NCBI RefSeq assembly: GCF_000346465.2
Contig: NC_034013.1
Location: forward strand, 2,181,865-2,245,864
Length of the DNA stretch: 64,000 bases
Origin: Prunus persica
Lineage: Eukaryota > Streptophyta > Magnoliopsida > Rosales > Rosaceae
Reading direction: 5' to 3'
Part shown: in pieces, positions 12,381 through 24,487 of the stretch
Layout: each line of letters opens with the position of its first letter
Numbering within the stretch: position 1 is the stretch's first letter
Translations under genes and position numbers: made by a program
Notes under the pieces: model-generated
Seen by the model: only the letters and a program-made list of their open reading frames with translations
Databases searched by the model: none
Told to the model about the DNA's origin: nothing

Positions 12381-13855
12381 GATTCTAGACGCCAATCGCT
12401 GCAAGAAGACAAGGAGAATTCATTGAAAAGTGGTGGTAGAGGAACTACCAACCACCATCTGATGCCTAAGTAAGTGCTTCCCTCAGAGGAGGTATGAAAA
12501 GTACTGTACTCAAGTATGGAAGAAGTTGAGATTACCTTTTAGGTGGAAAAGTACGCTTCTTTTATACTAGGGCAGTAGGCTCCACTTCTTGTGTTGTTTT
12601 GATGTGAGATTAAGGTGGTTAGTGACGTGGCACCTTCTAGGTGACTGATGAGTTGCAGAAAGATGTGTCTCTCCTTTTTTAGTGAATTAGGCGTCAATGG
12701 AATATTCATGGGCTGATTTGTCCTTCCATGTGAGCAGCATGGGTTTCTAGGCGATGTACCTAGGCGCTGCGTAAGCCAAGGACGGTGTGGTCCACGCGTC
12801 ATCCCTTTAGGTCCGACTGCATGATTGAAAATGGGCCAGGTCAGCCTCTTTATCTTGAGGGCCTCCTAAGGCGCAAATAAAGGGTCTCTGGGCCTTATTT
12901 TTAGCCTTTTGGGTCCGGTCACTTCATTAGGTGATGGATGCTGGTTATTGGGCTCGTTTTGGTAGACCTCTATTTATATTTGGTATCAACAACTTTTACT
13001 TCTTTAGTTTTTATGTTATGCTTTCCCACTTTATTCTTCCACTGTGCGTATTTCTAAATCCCCTAATAAATTTTGGGAACCCTTTTTGCTGCCAAAGAAT
13101 ACACTCTAGGAGGATATACAACAAGTGATATCATATGACATTATTGTGGTATTCCCTTAACCTTATGCAATTCTACAGAACGACCTAATTTATGTAAAGA
13201 AGATTAAAGAAGGGGATCATGAGTCTGATGGAGGCAACTGAACTCAAGTGGTTAGTTAAAGTTGATCACATGGCATGAATAAGTGAGACCAACACTACGC
13301 AAGTTTCATGTGGTTCTCTTTTAAGTTTGTAGTCCTTTTCTATTTCTTTCTTTTATGATTCTTCTTCCTTCGCCATGGGAGTTGAACTTGCCAAAGTAGC
13401 AAACAGTTTGGGAGGTGAAGTCATTGCGATTCGAGAACGGTTTTGAACAATCAACTTAAGTAAGGAGAACAATCACCTTTCCAACAAAACAAGCATATTG
13501 GTCTTCCAAAGTTAGTCTTCCAAAGTTTTTAGTGTATTGAAACAATGCAACTTAGTCTTCCCTATTCCTACAGTTTCCAAAGTTACAAATAAACTGCTCG
13601 CATGGTTAGATTATACCAGACATAGTAGCCATATATAGACTTTACTTGTTAACTTACAGATTGACATTCACAAACTTTAGTTCAGAAAATAAACCAAACC
13701 ATGCTTTACGTGTGCATCAAGCATTACATTTGTCTGTGTTCATTGTAATCAGGGTGGGATCATGGATCTTCTACACATACCCCAATTGAACTTTTTCAAA
13801 ATTCTCAGGATCCTGAAGAGGAGGGAAATCCAGTTAGCAAAACTAGGATGGACTT
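12381..13855. other. Intergenic, downstream of CYCLOPS; LTR-like debris
   Basis: The part up to about 13130 has mixed GC content and a TATAAAA box on the reverse strand near 12560, as in a worn LTR, but I see no paired copy. The minus reading frame 12539-12802 has no recognisable domain. The part 13140-13855 is AT-rich and includes the CYCLOPS 3' untranslated region and terminator zone. Confidence 0.4.
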
Positions 13856-16800
13856 TCAAATCTTGCCAGTTTCTGAAAGGATCCTCTCTATCTCCTCTAG
13901 GAGTCGCTCTTTTTCATCCGTGAGGTCTTCATTTTCCTTCTGCAGCTCCTCTATCTGCTTAGTTTGCTCAGAATCCTTCCTGAAACAATGCAACACTTAT
14001 TTAATAAATAAATCTCAGATGGAAACATGAAGGCGTGTCTCTAGAAATCAAAACAAAAGCATTAATTCATGGAAAATTCTCGATACGTGGAAACATCAAA
14101 AGGGAAAATTTTGAGTAAATAAGTTAATTTGTTCAATTACCTATTCATGAAGGACAAGTTAAGTTTGAGGGATCGCACTTCCTTTTCAAGATTTTCACAC
14201 CGCTTCAAGACAGATTGTATATCTGATGGAATTACAGGAGTTGAATTCCTTTCCTTTGCCTCTGCCATTCTACAACAACAACAAACTTCAGATAAATATA
14301 ACTGTCGCAGCTCTAAACGACATGTAGCACTTTCTAGATAATTTTTATTGCTTCATGTAGTCTACAAATATTTAAGACATGTAGCATTCTATAGATAGTT
14401 TTTCTTTTTGGTTCTCATTTTATAGATACTTTTCATAGTTGCCCTACAAAATTAAAGATTATATTTAAGCTCTGTTGACCTTAACATACAATCCTCCTCA
14501 ACTTCTCATCCTCTAGACTTCCTAATAAATGTTCACAATCTTTGATACTCATGCATTAAACATAACCTAGGCCTGCATCTAATCAGTAAAAATGGAAGAA
14601 AGAGAAATACTTCAAATAATTAGTGAAATGGAAATGATGTTTCATGTGATGTCAGATGTGTGAGTTGTGTCTGTTCTATGCAATGCTAGATGTGTATCTA
14701 AGAAACCAATTTAAAGAAAGACTGCAACTTAATGGCTAGCCAATTAACTGAATCTATTCCCATCGCTAAAAATGGAATGAAAGGAAAAAGAGAACTCAAA
14801 TTCTGAGGAAGAGAGTTTGTTCCAGGGAAGGCAATACTCTTCCCCATTGTGGATATCAGTGTACGTACTTGCGTGACCTCTCCACCCTGCGTTTTTTTGT
14901 AGCATCCTCCTTGTCCACTGCACAACCTTTTTGTGGGTTAGAGAGAATGCCATGACTCTGAATAATACAGTAATGCATCTTTTCAAAAGAGTTATTTTAT
15001 TTTATAATTATAGATGCAGCTTCTTAAGAGGAAAGCCACGTTCATGATGGTGAAGTTTCAAGCATACCCAAAACAGCTGATGTCACAGATCCGTATCGAT
15101 CTAAACGCTCCCCTCTCTGTGAAATATGCCCAGTTAAAGAATGAAAAAATTCTCAGTAAATTTTTTGAATATTGGCACCATATTTTCATAACAACACTCA
15201 CAACCCGAGTAAAGTATACCTTTTGATCATCTTTCAAATTTCCAATTATCCGTTCTCTGAAATCTACAGTTGCATGGAAAGGCAGTGAATATCTAATTCA
15301 AGAAAAATAGTGAAAAAACAAAACTCTTAATGCTATGTTTCAATACCCCACATCAAATGAATGTCTAACTTTGTGCATGAAAGGAATTAATATATATTAC
15401 ACTCTGTTCTGGCAAGGGCTTCAGCATTCAAAATACCTGAATGATTTGAAAGTAATGCTTTCCACAATTAATTTACAGGAGACCTGCCAATATGTCTTCA
15501 TGATTTACACGTTTTTATACATAAAGTTGGAAGGAAGAAAGGTTGGTATATGCATCAGAAACTTCTACACAGGCAAGTTACTTTGTGTGCTTATGATCTT
15601 TCTTTCAGAAAATGTGTACGAACTTTCATATACTTTGGGAAATGAAACAAGTACAAGGAGTCCCATGGAAGTGCAAAAAGACAAGAAAAGATGCAGTTAT
15701 CTATTACAACTGTGGAAAATGACTACCTTTAGATTTAGAGCCGTTTTCTGAACTCCTATTTCCAGCTCGTTTCATTGAACTTTCGCAAATGCTCAGTGTT
15801 TGACTTGAATTGCTGGGACCATCACACGCATCAAAGCCAGATGAAACTACTGGTGCAGCAGCAGATGATTCACTTTGGGAAGGTTCTTGAGAGTTTCTGC
15901 TTAAGGGGTTGGGGTTTCTGAGATTTACAAAACCTTCCATCTCAAGATCCAGGGATCCTTCAACGTTTTGTGTAATTCTATGATCGTTAACTTGGATAGT
16001 GGATACTTCCTGAAAAGTTCCTGCCAGTTCATGAATTCGATCCCCTTGCCCTTGATCAAAACCAGTGTTGACTATAATTTCTTGAGCAGAGAAAAGGCCA
16101 TTGGAGCTATCATCTTCTACACCTTCTTTTTCGATCTGGTTACTAAGCTTTTTGCGCTCTAATGTACCCTTTAGCATGCTCACCACGGATGAAACTTTAT
16201 CCATGTCACTCATTTGTGGGGTGTTGAAAGTGGATGATGATGAATTGGACGGAGAAATGAAGGTCCCCAATTGATTGGTGACCTCACAAACAGAAGGATC
16301 ATTGAAAGCATTTGAAAATGCAAATTCTTGTTTAATTACATTGGGGCAATTCCCTGAAGCAGTCTGCAGGCCTTCCAAACCTACTGTAGTTTGAGCATTT
16401 TGCATGGCAACATACCTCCTCCTGTCATTCAAATATATAATCATTTAATGAAATGAGATGATGCCAGTTCTCTCCGTAAAAGCAAAGTAGAACAGATAAT
16501 TTACAAGGTTTAATGATTTCTACAAGCTTAAGTTGTTAGGATATCAGCAAACCTTTATTTTTGTATTCTAACACTACGTGGATATTCTGAAGATCCCAAT
16601 GAACTCTATATTTATGTTCAATGGTTTCCATAAGGAACAAAAATAATTTAAAAATTCAATCTTATATGGGTTTCCAAGGGTCAAAGAACCAAATCCCAAA
16701 ATAAAGGGCTTGACATTTTTTACATCATCAACTGAGGCCTCAACCAAGGGCATGAAACACTACAGAATCAATTGTGAACTGATTCCAGAAGACAGTTTTA

Positions 16801-18344
16801 ACTCATATTCTGTTGTTATCTATTAACAAATGTATATGCAATACCGTAATTCAGAGGATCGGCTTCTCGTCATAGGCTGAGAACTATGAACCCAGGCCTG
16901 CGTTAATAGTAAAATATTAGATATAACATGAAGAATCCTCGAACTAAATCCTGAAATGGATCAATATCAACATGCCTTAGCCAAATATAACTCACTAGCC
17001 TGCATTCCTCTTTCAACACCATGCCTGACAAATTGAGACCAAACTAAATGAATATAACTATCTTGACAAATGTTTGCCATGTAAAGAAAATCATAATGTA
17101 AATTTAACATTTTCAAGCTTCCCGAAATTTAACATAAGGGGCACGTACTATATACACATATATGTTACATGACAACATCTTGGAAGGGAGCAGTAGCCAC
17201 CTGATTGAATTTTGATTGTTGTCACCAGACATTTCGTCAGGCATGACATTAATTTGTGGATATAAACAATCGTTGCTTCTTTTCTTTTGAAGTAGACCAA
17301 CATGTTGCTGACCAGACAAACTAGCAATTTCAGTAGATATCCTGTGTTGTACGGAGTAATTATGAGCAAGGAAACCAAGAAGATGAAAATCAGGATGATA
17401 AGATCTTGAAGTTCAAAGTAGTAAAAAAAATTCAGAGAATGAGAGAATAAATCAGCAGGTGCAATGAAAAATCAACGTGATAGATCATTTTTTCCGACTA
17501 AGATATTCATCTAGTATGCAATAAATTTAAACAGGGACCTACCCATGATCATAAAAAATACATCATATAAGTACCACATATTTGCAGTCTGGAAACTAAC
17601 AACATTTTACATGCTTGTCATTTAAAGGTTGCTAGAACTGCAATCCACTTACCTCCGTGATCCTTGTCGAGTACGATGTGCAATGCTTGATGTGTTGAAG
17701 CAATTGGTCTGAACAGGATATATGCCAATCAAAGAAAAAAGACAATCAGGAATGGGAGATCAATCCATATCATCCAGTTTCTATTGAATTTGTTAAATGT
17801 TATGTGAACCAATGACTTGAGTATCAGACTGTAGGGTTATTGAAAAATGCTATAGGGCAAAACTGTCAGTAAATCAGTGGGCTGGGATCTTTCATATCCA
17901 GTCAGATTTTTATCAAAATCCATGGAACAAATGCTCAATGTTTCATCAAGCTCCGTAGTAGGAATTTCTGCCAAGTGAGTAAAATCATAAATGAGAGATA
18001 ATGAAGCATAGCCCCATGGAATGAATGGTATTTGAATGTGAATGACATGCCATTTTAACTGATTCAAAGCTAGATACTTTATCAGACATCCGATGAATGA
18101 TCAACTGTCAACCAGAACTAAAAGTCAATGAATATATAGGGATAACACGGCTGCTTGCCTCTCCAGTTGTGAGCCAGCTTTTGAAGAGCTCCTCGCTATC
18201 TGTACGAAAGTTTTGAGACAAATTCTTAAAACCAAGCATCTCCATGGTTGGTAGAGGCGTTGCAACTGAGCTCTCCATAAAAGATCTCAGGATCAACTCC
18301 TCACTTGTATTCCTATAGAAGTCTGAAAGCCCTCTTCCTTCCAT
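13856..18344 (-). CDS. CYCLOPS: CYCLOPS/IPD3 symbiosis transcription factor, intact, 11 exons
   Basis: Exons (minus): 18344-18159, 17708-17653, 17341-17201, 17024-16976, 16897-16845, 16421-15727, 15263-15220, 15116-15068, 14917-14869, 14269-14141, 13979-13856. They total 1575 nt, 524 residues plus stop, and every junction agrees in phase; family members are near 510-520 residues. Known role: a nuclear DNA-binding activator phosphorylated by CCaMK that switches on genes for mycorrhizal (and in some lineages nodule) infection. Visible marks: N-terminal MEGRGLSDFYRNTSEEL; a serine at residue 50 in RTDSEELF, where Lotus CYCLOPS carries a CCaMK phosphosite; RSRSSELRRRY (residues 155-165); the Ser-rich SPSNSSSSTFNTP and SQSESSAAAPV blocks; a basic nuclear-signal stretch TKKRRVERSRK; and a C-terminal coiled coil ending ETGKI. 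Two introns appear to use GC donors. The frame is open upstream of the start to 18518, but family comparison favours 18344. Confidence 0.97.
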
Positions 18345-19038
18345 CTGCTGCCCCTCACTTCTTGCAAGCACCTGACCCTCGAACGAGTTTATTATATTCT
18401 GCCGACTGCTTTCTGGTTTCATAAAAGAATCATTCACTGAGCTTCCTTTATTTCCTTCATTGACCATACTATTAACTTTTCCCACAAACAAAAAATAGAA
18501 GCCCCCAAAAAGGGTCAACTCTTATATAACTGTGAGCTATAGTTGAACTATGTACTCAAGCAGTTGATGATCCTCTGATCCCTCTCAAACTAGCTACTCA
18601 TGCGAAACGACTTTGAACCAAGTTGACAAGAAACTGTATCTCTCAAGTCTCAAGTCTGACCTGATCAACAATAACACCAGCTGTGAATTATCAAAAGAAC
18701 AATAACACCAGCTGGGGAAGAGTTCAAACATTAAAACCAACCATACATGATAAAGAATAGGTCTCATGTACCAAGACAAGAGATTATATGTCAACATTAC
18801 ACGTATTTTTCTTTTGAGCAATTTTACAAGCATATGTTGGGCTGTGGTCATCAAAACTAAATATTATAAAAACTGCGGTATCTATGACTTCCGGTTTTCT
18901 AAAGATTCCCACAACCATACATTGTCTCTTCTTTCTTATGAAAAGTTTATTCTTGCTGCAGTAAGTTACTTCAATTGTTTAACGGTTCGTCAAACACAGG
19001 AAGATTAAGAAATGAATTTAGTACATATTAAGCTAAAT
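18345..19038 (-). promoter_or_regulatory. CYCLOPS upstream region
   Basis: This is the leader and promoter-proximal DNA of CYCLOPS. The coding frame stays open for 58 codons upstream of the chosen ATG with another ATG at 18467 (frame MVNEGNK), so a longer N-terminal isoform is formally possible. No TATA box or known symbiosis element could be named with confidence. A SINE insertion begins about 0.7 kb upstream of the start codon. Confidence 0.4.
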
Positions 19039-19050
19039 GTAATCTTTCAG

Positions 19051-19163
19051 GCAAGGGACTTGTAGCTCAAGTAGTTAAGAGCATTTATCTCACCACCTGA
19101 GGTCTCAAGTTTGATTCCTCCTATCCCCAATATCCCTTACATCCCAAAAAAACAAAAAAAAGG
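19051..19163 (+). mobile_element. tRNA-derived SINE with perfect target duplication
   Basis: The body contains an A-box-like TAGCTCAAGTAGTTAAG and a B-box-like GGTCTCAAGTTTGATTC, spaced as in a polymerase III promoter, and ends in an A-rich tail. The 12-bp word GTAATCTTTCAG flanks it on both sides (19039-19050 and 19164-19175). The exact duplication and the intact boxes point to a fairly recent insertion, in the upstream region of CYCLOPS. Confidence 0.88.
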
Positions 19164-19175
19164 GTAATCTTTCAG

Positions 19176-19777
19176 TAAAACATAAAACGTGTGAACTTTT
19201 TATTTTTATTTTTTGGTTTTTTCATATCAAAATAATAAACAATATGCAGAAGTCTAGGTGGTAATTTACCACAGAAACAGCAATGAAATGATGGCAGCAA
19301 TGAAAGGGACTTGGTGCATCCGTCCTTCCTTGCTTTTTATTTAAAAAGTGTAGCCGTTGGGAGGGCGTTGTCATTAGGCTTGGGGAGTAGTAGACTCGTA
19401 GATTTTTTATATATGGTAATGGTCCATTCAGAATTTAATATAAGTCAAGTGGCAAAATTTAGAGGATAGAAAAATCATATGCTCCATTACAAGCCTATTT
19501 TTTATTTTTTATTTTTTATTTTCCGACGAATTACAAGCGCGTTTCTTTTTGTTTTGTTTCGTTTTATTTTTGTTGATCAGTCTGAAGGCTTATGACGTAG
19601 GGAGATTAAGTGGGAAGGGTGCATTTAGGGAGTACCCAATAAGTGTCAAATCTGCCTATGAATTGGTCACTAACATGAATGTTCTTAACCATGCTTCTAT
19701 GATTATAACCTACCTCTTCTATTTTTATGTGTGTTGATGTTCAAACGAGAGATATGAGTGGTTTCGCCCACGGTACC
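19176..19777. other. Intergenic between CYCLOPS and a Gypsy element
   Basis: AT-rich DNA with T-rich runs (19500-19525). A short plus-strand reading frame (19549-19737) has no recognisable domain. Nothing else is supported. Confidence 0.4.
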
Positions 19778-19946
19778 TGTGGGAGCGATTTTCCTCTCTA
19801 TGGAATATTCGTCTCAAGAACCTTTCTTCCTCTTCGCTTCTCTTTCTCCCTGCTAAACAACACGGAGTGAAAAAGACCACACCCTAGGAGGTGTTGGCCA
19901 AAGGCCCTCCAATGCCTAAGTTAGGTCGATTGTGTATAGGAGAATA
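19778..19946. repeat. Left LTR fragment of the Gypsy element
   Basis: Similarity to the right LTR starts at the TG and runs through the words CACGGAGTGAAAA, GACCACACCC, GGCCAAAGGCCCT, GCCTAAGTTAGGTCGA and TGTGTATAGGAGAA, then stops abruptly. What follows is coding remnant, not LTR. The left LTR is thus a stump of about 170 bp, probably shortened by an internal deletion. Confidence 0.75.
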
Positions 19947-21549
19947 CTTCTACTTCTTCGAGGTGAGATGCTATGAGAAGTATGCTCAGGTTCGCGTGTA
20001 CAATGCTAAGCTTTTTGACAGTCTGAGTCAAGAAAATCATGTGTGGCATATAGACGCGCAGGAAGTCATAGGCAGATGAAAAGGGGAGGTCGGCGACGGT
20101 CTGCTCGTTCCTCTCACCTACTGTGACGGTAAGTCGTACCTCATTGATCTGCTATAGTATTTATGGAATTCTTTGCTGTATATCTGACTGACTTCCTTCT
20201 TTTGCTTGTAAAAAATGAACATCCCTGCTAGGTTTTGTGAATGGCACTGGTTGCTCAGCAAACATCGGAAGGATGCTGGTGGTTTGCTCCCTCCCGAAGA
20301 TGTTGAAAGATGGAATCTGCATGGCTCGGACCTAGATGATTTGCTAGCTGAGTGAGAGGAGTCCTCGACCGAGCTACCTGAGAAGAGGAAGGCTAGTAGT
20401 AGATCCATCAAAGATGAATATGCCACCTCACAATCAAGGGATGCATCTCCATAGAGAAATAAACTGAGACCTCATTCTGCCATGAGCAAGTCTTCCTCGA
20501 GAGGGGTCTCATCTATCAAGAAGGTCCCCATGGGAATTGCTCCATCTTCATCTATCGGGATCAAGTGCCTCGTTGACGCGAACTACAAGAAGGTCAATAG
20601 CATGCAGGCGGTCCGGGATATTATGCTCAAGTCTCCACCCGAACTGCTCAAAACCTGTGATCTGCCCTATAAGGAGGTTGTTGAGAAGTAGGGTTTGAGT
20701 CGTTTGCGCTGATCCAGGGATCAAATTGAGAGGACTGTACCCTTGTCCAGCAATCACGACTAGTCTGCCAAGCCACGAACAGTTAAGCGCAGAGCTAATT
20801 TAGTATTGTAGGCTGCAGGCATGAGCGCTAGAGAGTTAACTACTCGAGCAAAGAGTCATTCAGTTGCGTGAACTACTGGTTTGGGAGATGGTGATAGTTC
20901 TGTTGGGGATGAGCATATGTCTAATCTGATCAAAACGAATTTCTTGTCAAGTCCATCTGCTTGTGCCAAGCTGGTTGACCACATACATCAGGCTAGCGCC
21001 CTTGACAATTTCTTGAGCCTCTCCTGAGATAAGCAAGAAGAAGTTGTCATGTATCATCTTCAAAATGAGATGGTTTTTGATATTGGGGCAATGCAAAACT
21101 CGTCTATTGTTGCCCCCTCTTCTGCTCTGCTCGATGAGATGACGAAGAAGAATGCTGATCTGACTGACAAGCTCTCGAATGAGATGAAGAAGAGTATGTC
21201 CGGGCTGAAAAGTTCTCTTGGCCAAAAAGATGGTGACCTCAAGTCTTTTGTCGCTACCTTACTCGACCGCAAAGAGGCCAACTTTCACCTCGAACACGAG
21301 TATGCAGTTCTGGCCCAAAACCATGACAAGCTACTGATCAAGTTTGGCACCCATGTGTAAGCCATGGAGGCTTCCAAGCATGAGATTGGTGCTAATGCAT
21401 ACAAGCTGGGATACTTGGACTGCAGAAGCGGTGTTTTCCCTTGTTGCCCCATCGAAAATGAAGATGATGAGCTGCTCTACCTTAATGTGCCCTCTGCTCA
21501 AAGTGAGCAAATCAATGTTGTAGATGTAGAAGCAGTTAAATCTTTGTAA
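19947..21549 (+). pseudogene. Opposite-strand ORF remnant inside the Gypsy element
   Basis: Plus-strand pieces in several frames appear to belong to one eroded protein: a segment FEVRCYEKYAQVRVYNAKLF near 19950-20010, a segment ARFCEWHWLLSKHRKDAGG near 20225-20285, SPPELLKTCDLPYKEVVEK near 20630-20690, and a helical, charged run at 21049-21549. This looks like the putative gypsy-type transposon protein found antisense and downstream of pol in Tat-lineage elements (maize Grande is a known example). Stops at about 20078, 20355 and 20453 separate the pieces. Its function in active elements is not established. Confidence 0.55.
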
Positions 21550-21800
21550 GTGGCCCGTTCAACCTATGTTCGGAGACATGTCGATAGTTCCCATAAGTGT
21601 ATGTCCAGAGACATATAGATGAAAGTGGCCTGTTTGGCCTATGTCCGAAGACAAGTCGATAGCTCTCGTGGGAGTGGCCTATTTGGCTATGTCTGAAGAC
21701 ATGTTGATAACTCTCGTAAGTGTATGTCCAGAGACATGTAGATGAGAGTGACCCGTTTGGCCTATGTCCGGAGACATGTCGATAGCTCTCATAAGATACT
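21547..21800. repeat. Tandem repeat array between pol and opposite-strand ORF
   Basis: A unit containing GTTTGGCCTATGTCCGGAGA, CATGTCGATAGCTCTC and GTATGTCCAGAGACAT is repeated about three times with variation, with spacing alternating between a long and a short version of the unit. Tandem arrays in the region 3' of pol are known in Tat-type elements. Confidence 0.8.
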
Positions 21801-21944
21801 CCATTGAAAGAAAAGCTCGAACTTGTATTAATGTTGGTGTGATAACATCAAAAGTAACTTGTCTTCAAAGGAGGTGAGGGATGCTTCATGGATAGTACCT
21901 CCGACAGTGGTGGGCATTCTATTATCTTGGAATTTTATTCTCCT

Positions 21945-24204
21945 CTAAGGTGTCGAGGGTATAGCTTCCTCTACCTCCAGACCGATTGAGAAGCACAAGC
22001 CAACGAGCAACGCCTCATACTCTGCCTCGTTGTTTGAGGTCGGGAAGCCAAGCATGATAGCTTGCTCCAACAGGGTTCCATCTGGGGTTATTATGATGAC
22101 GCATGCTCCGGCTCCTTTTTGGTTCGACGCCTTGTCTACACGCAACTGCTAAGTGTCTCTAGGTAGGTCAGGTTCGGTGGAGGAGGTCTTGTCAGCTTTT
22201 GAACTTTCCTTAATTTTTTTTTTTTACCAGCTTCTCTTCTTCAGCCGATTGAGTGAATTCTGAGATAAAGTCTGCTAAAACCTGAGATTTTATTGTAGTC
22301 TTCAGCCAGTATATGAGGTCGTATTGGCTTAGTTCGGTAGCCCACTTCATGAGTCATTGAAAAGCATCAGGGCTATGGAGAATTGATCTCAAAGGAAAGT
22401 CAGTCACGACAATGATTCGGTGAGCTTGGTAGTAGAGTCTATGTTGTCTTGCAGAAACAACAAGGGCCAAAATGAGCTTCTCCAACTTTGGGTAGTGAGT
22501 CTCTGCATCGAGGTGAGCTTTTAATGTGTAGAATACCAAATATTGGGCCCCCAGTTCTTCTCGGATAAGAGCTGAGCTGACGGCCGAGTTGGACATTGCC
22601 AAGTACACGAACAAGTCTTCACCAGGAACTGGTTTTGAGAGTAGGGGAGGCGAAGTGAGGTAAGTCTTCAGATTCTGGAAGGCTACTTCGTACTTCTCGT
22701 CCCACTTGTCTTTTTGTCCATTCTTCAAAGCTTTGAAGAATAGTCTGCACTTATCGGTAGATCTCGAGAGGAATCAGTTGAGGGTTGCTGCTTTGCCCAT
22801 CAGACTTTGTCTTTCTCTCATTGTTGAAGGTGACTTCATCTCGAGAATGTCATTGATTTGGTATGGGTGTGCTTCGATACATCGTTGAGTAACTAGGTAT
22901 CCCAAGAATCAGCCGGAAGATACACCAAAAGTGCATTTACTTGGGTTCAGCTTCATGCGATACTGTTAGAGCAGGTTGAATGCTTCGGCAAGGTTCTTGA
23001 TGTGGTATGCAAGCTCAGGAGCTTTGACTAGCATATCGTCCACGTAAGACTTCCATAGTTTTACCAATCTGAACTTTGAAAATTTTATTCACGAGCCGTT
23101 GGTAGGTCGCTCGAGCATTCTTTAGCCCAAAAGGCATGACCTTGAAATAGTAGGTTCCTCTCTCGATGATGAAAAATGTCTTCGCCTTATCATTCTCATG
23201 CATCAAGATTTGATTGTAACCGGAGTAGGGGTCCATGAAGTTGAGCAGTTGATTGCCAGAACTTGAATCCATATGCTGGTCGATTCTCAACAGCGGGAAA
23301 TTGTCCTTAGGGCTTGCCTTGTTGAGGTCAGTGTAATCGATTCAAACTCTCTACTTGCCTTGGTTTCTCTTTGCTACCAAAACAACGTTGGCCAACCATT
23401 ATGAGTAGGAGACCTCTTCGATGAAGCCGGCAGTTAAGAGCTTATTTATCTCAGCTTCAATGATTGTAACTCGCTCGAGAACGAAGTTGCCTCTCTTCTG
23501 TGCCATTGGCTTGCTGGCTGGGTGGACGTGGAGCTGGTGGCAGATGATTCGCAGGTCGATGTCAAGCATGTCAGATGGCGACCATGTAAACACGTTCTTG
23601 TTGTTCTGAAGAAAGGTGGTCAGCTCCACCTTCTCGTCTGCGCTTAAGCACAAGCCAATCTGCACTCTTTTGTATATCTAGTCAGGATCAAGGGGTACTA
23701 GCTCAATGTTTTCCTCGGGCTTCCAGCCTTCATCAAGGGAGGCATTTAGGCGGATTCCCACGTCTTGATCATGGCTTCTTAGTTGGTATTGGGAGGTGGC
23801 AACTCCCTTCCATTTCAGGTCTACATGACAGTCGAGAACACAACCTGCCTCGTTGGCAGTCTACATCATCAGTCTGAACAGCAACTGTGTACTCTTTTTT
23901 AGCCCTTGGGCTGTGCATCTCCTAGTCATTGCTTGATCACTATTGATCTGCCCGATTCCTCCCCCAGGAATAGGGTGGTAGATCTTCTGGTGTGAGGTGG
24001 ATGTGACAGCGTCAATCATGTCGATCCATGGTTAGCCCAAGATTCTGTTGTAGGGGAGACTTCATTGATGACCATAAAGGTCTGTGAGCAGAAAATCGAG
24101 GGTGAGTGGATGTCAAGGTTAATCATTCCCACAATGATTGACGTGGCTCTATTGAAGCTGGTGAGCGATCTAGCAAGTTTGTTGATCTTAGGCTCCAATC
24201 CCAT
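21945..24204 (-). pseudogene. Broken pol of the Gypsy element: protease, RT, RNase H
   Basis: Read on minus: protease-like text at 24204-24016; reverse transcriptase at 23665-23399 (CHQLHVHPASKP, KLLTAGFIEEV) and 23290-23015 (FMDPYSGYNQI, KVMPFGLKNARATYQRLVNK); RNase H at 22728-22354 (SKPVPGEDLFVYLAMS, TDFPLRSIL); and a second RNase H-like piece with SNNEAEYEALLVGL at 22145-21945. The catalytic YVDD region falls just past a frame change near 23050, and in-frame stops separate the pieces, so no active enzyme is made. The residue pattern is of the Ty3/Gypsy, not the Copia, type. Confidence 0.85.
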
Positions 24205-24487
24205 CTGTTGGATGCACTGTCTTCGTCCACAGCTTGTCCAATCTGGATGCAGATGATGAGGGTGTCATTATGCGGCATATCAAGCTCGATCTGCCGTCAT
24301 TATGCGGCAAATCAAGCCTGATCATGTCATTCTTCTGAAAGCCAATGATAGGAGTGCCCTCAATGGCTAGATCGCAGGTTGTAACTTGGGAGACGAAAGT
24401 CGCTTATTTGAACTTTCTTTTCTACTCCCATGTGGTCAGCCCAGACTCATGAGAGTCAGCTAGGATTGTGTTTATCCGAATGACTTT

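Noticed and set aside
19051..19163. A functional tRNA gene
   Set aside because: A and B boxes are present but the body cannot form a cloverleaf with an acceptor stem, and it has an A-rich tail and target duplication, so it is a SINE.
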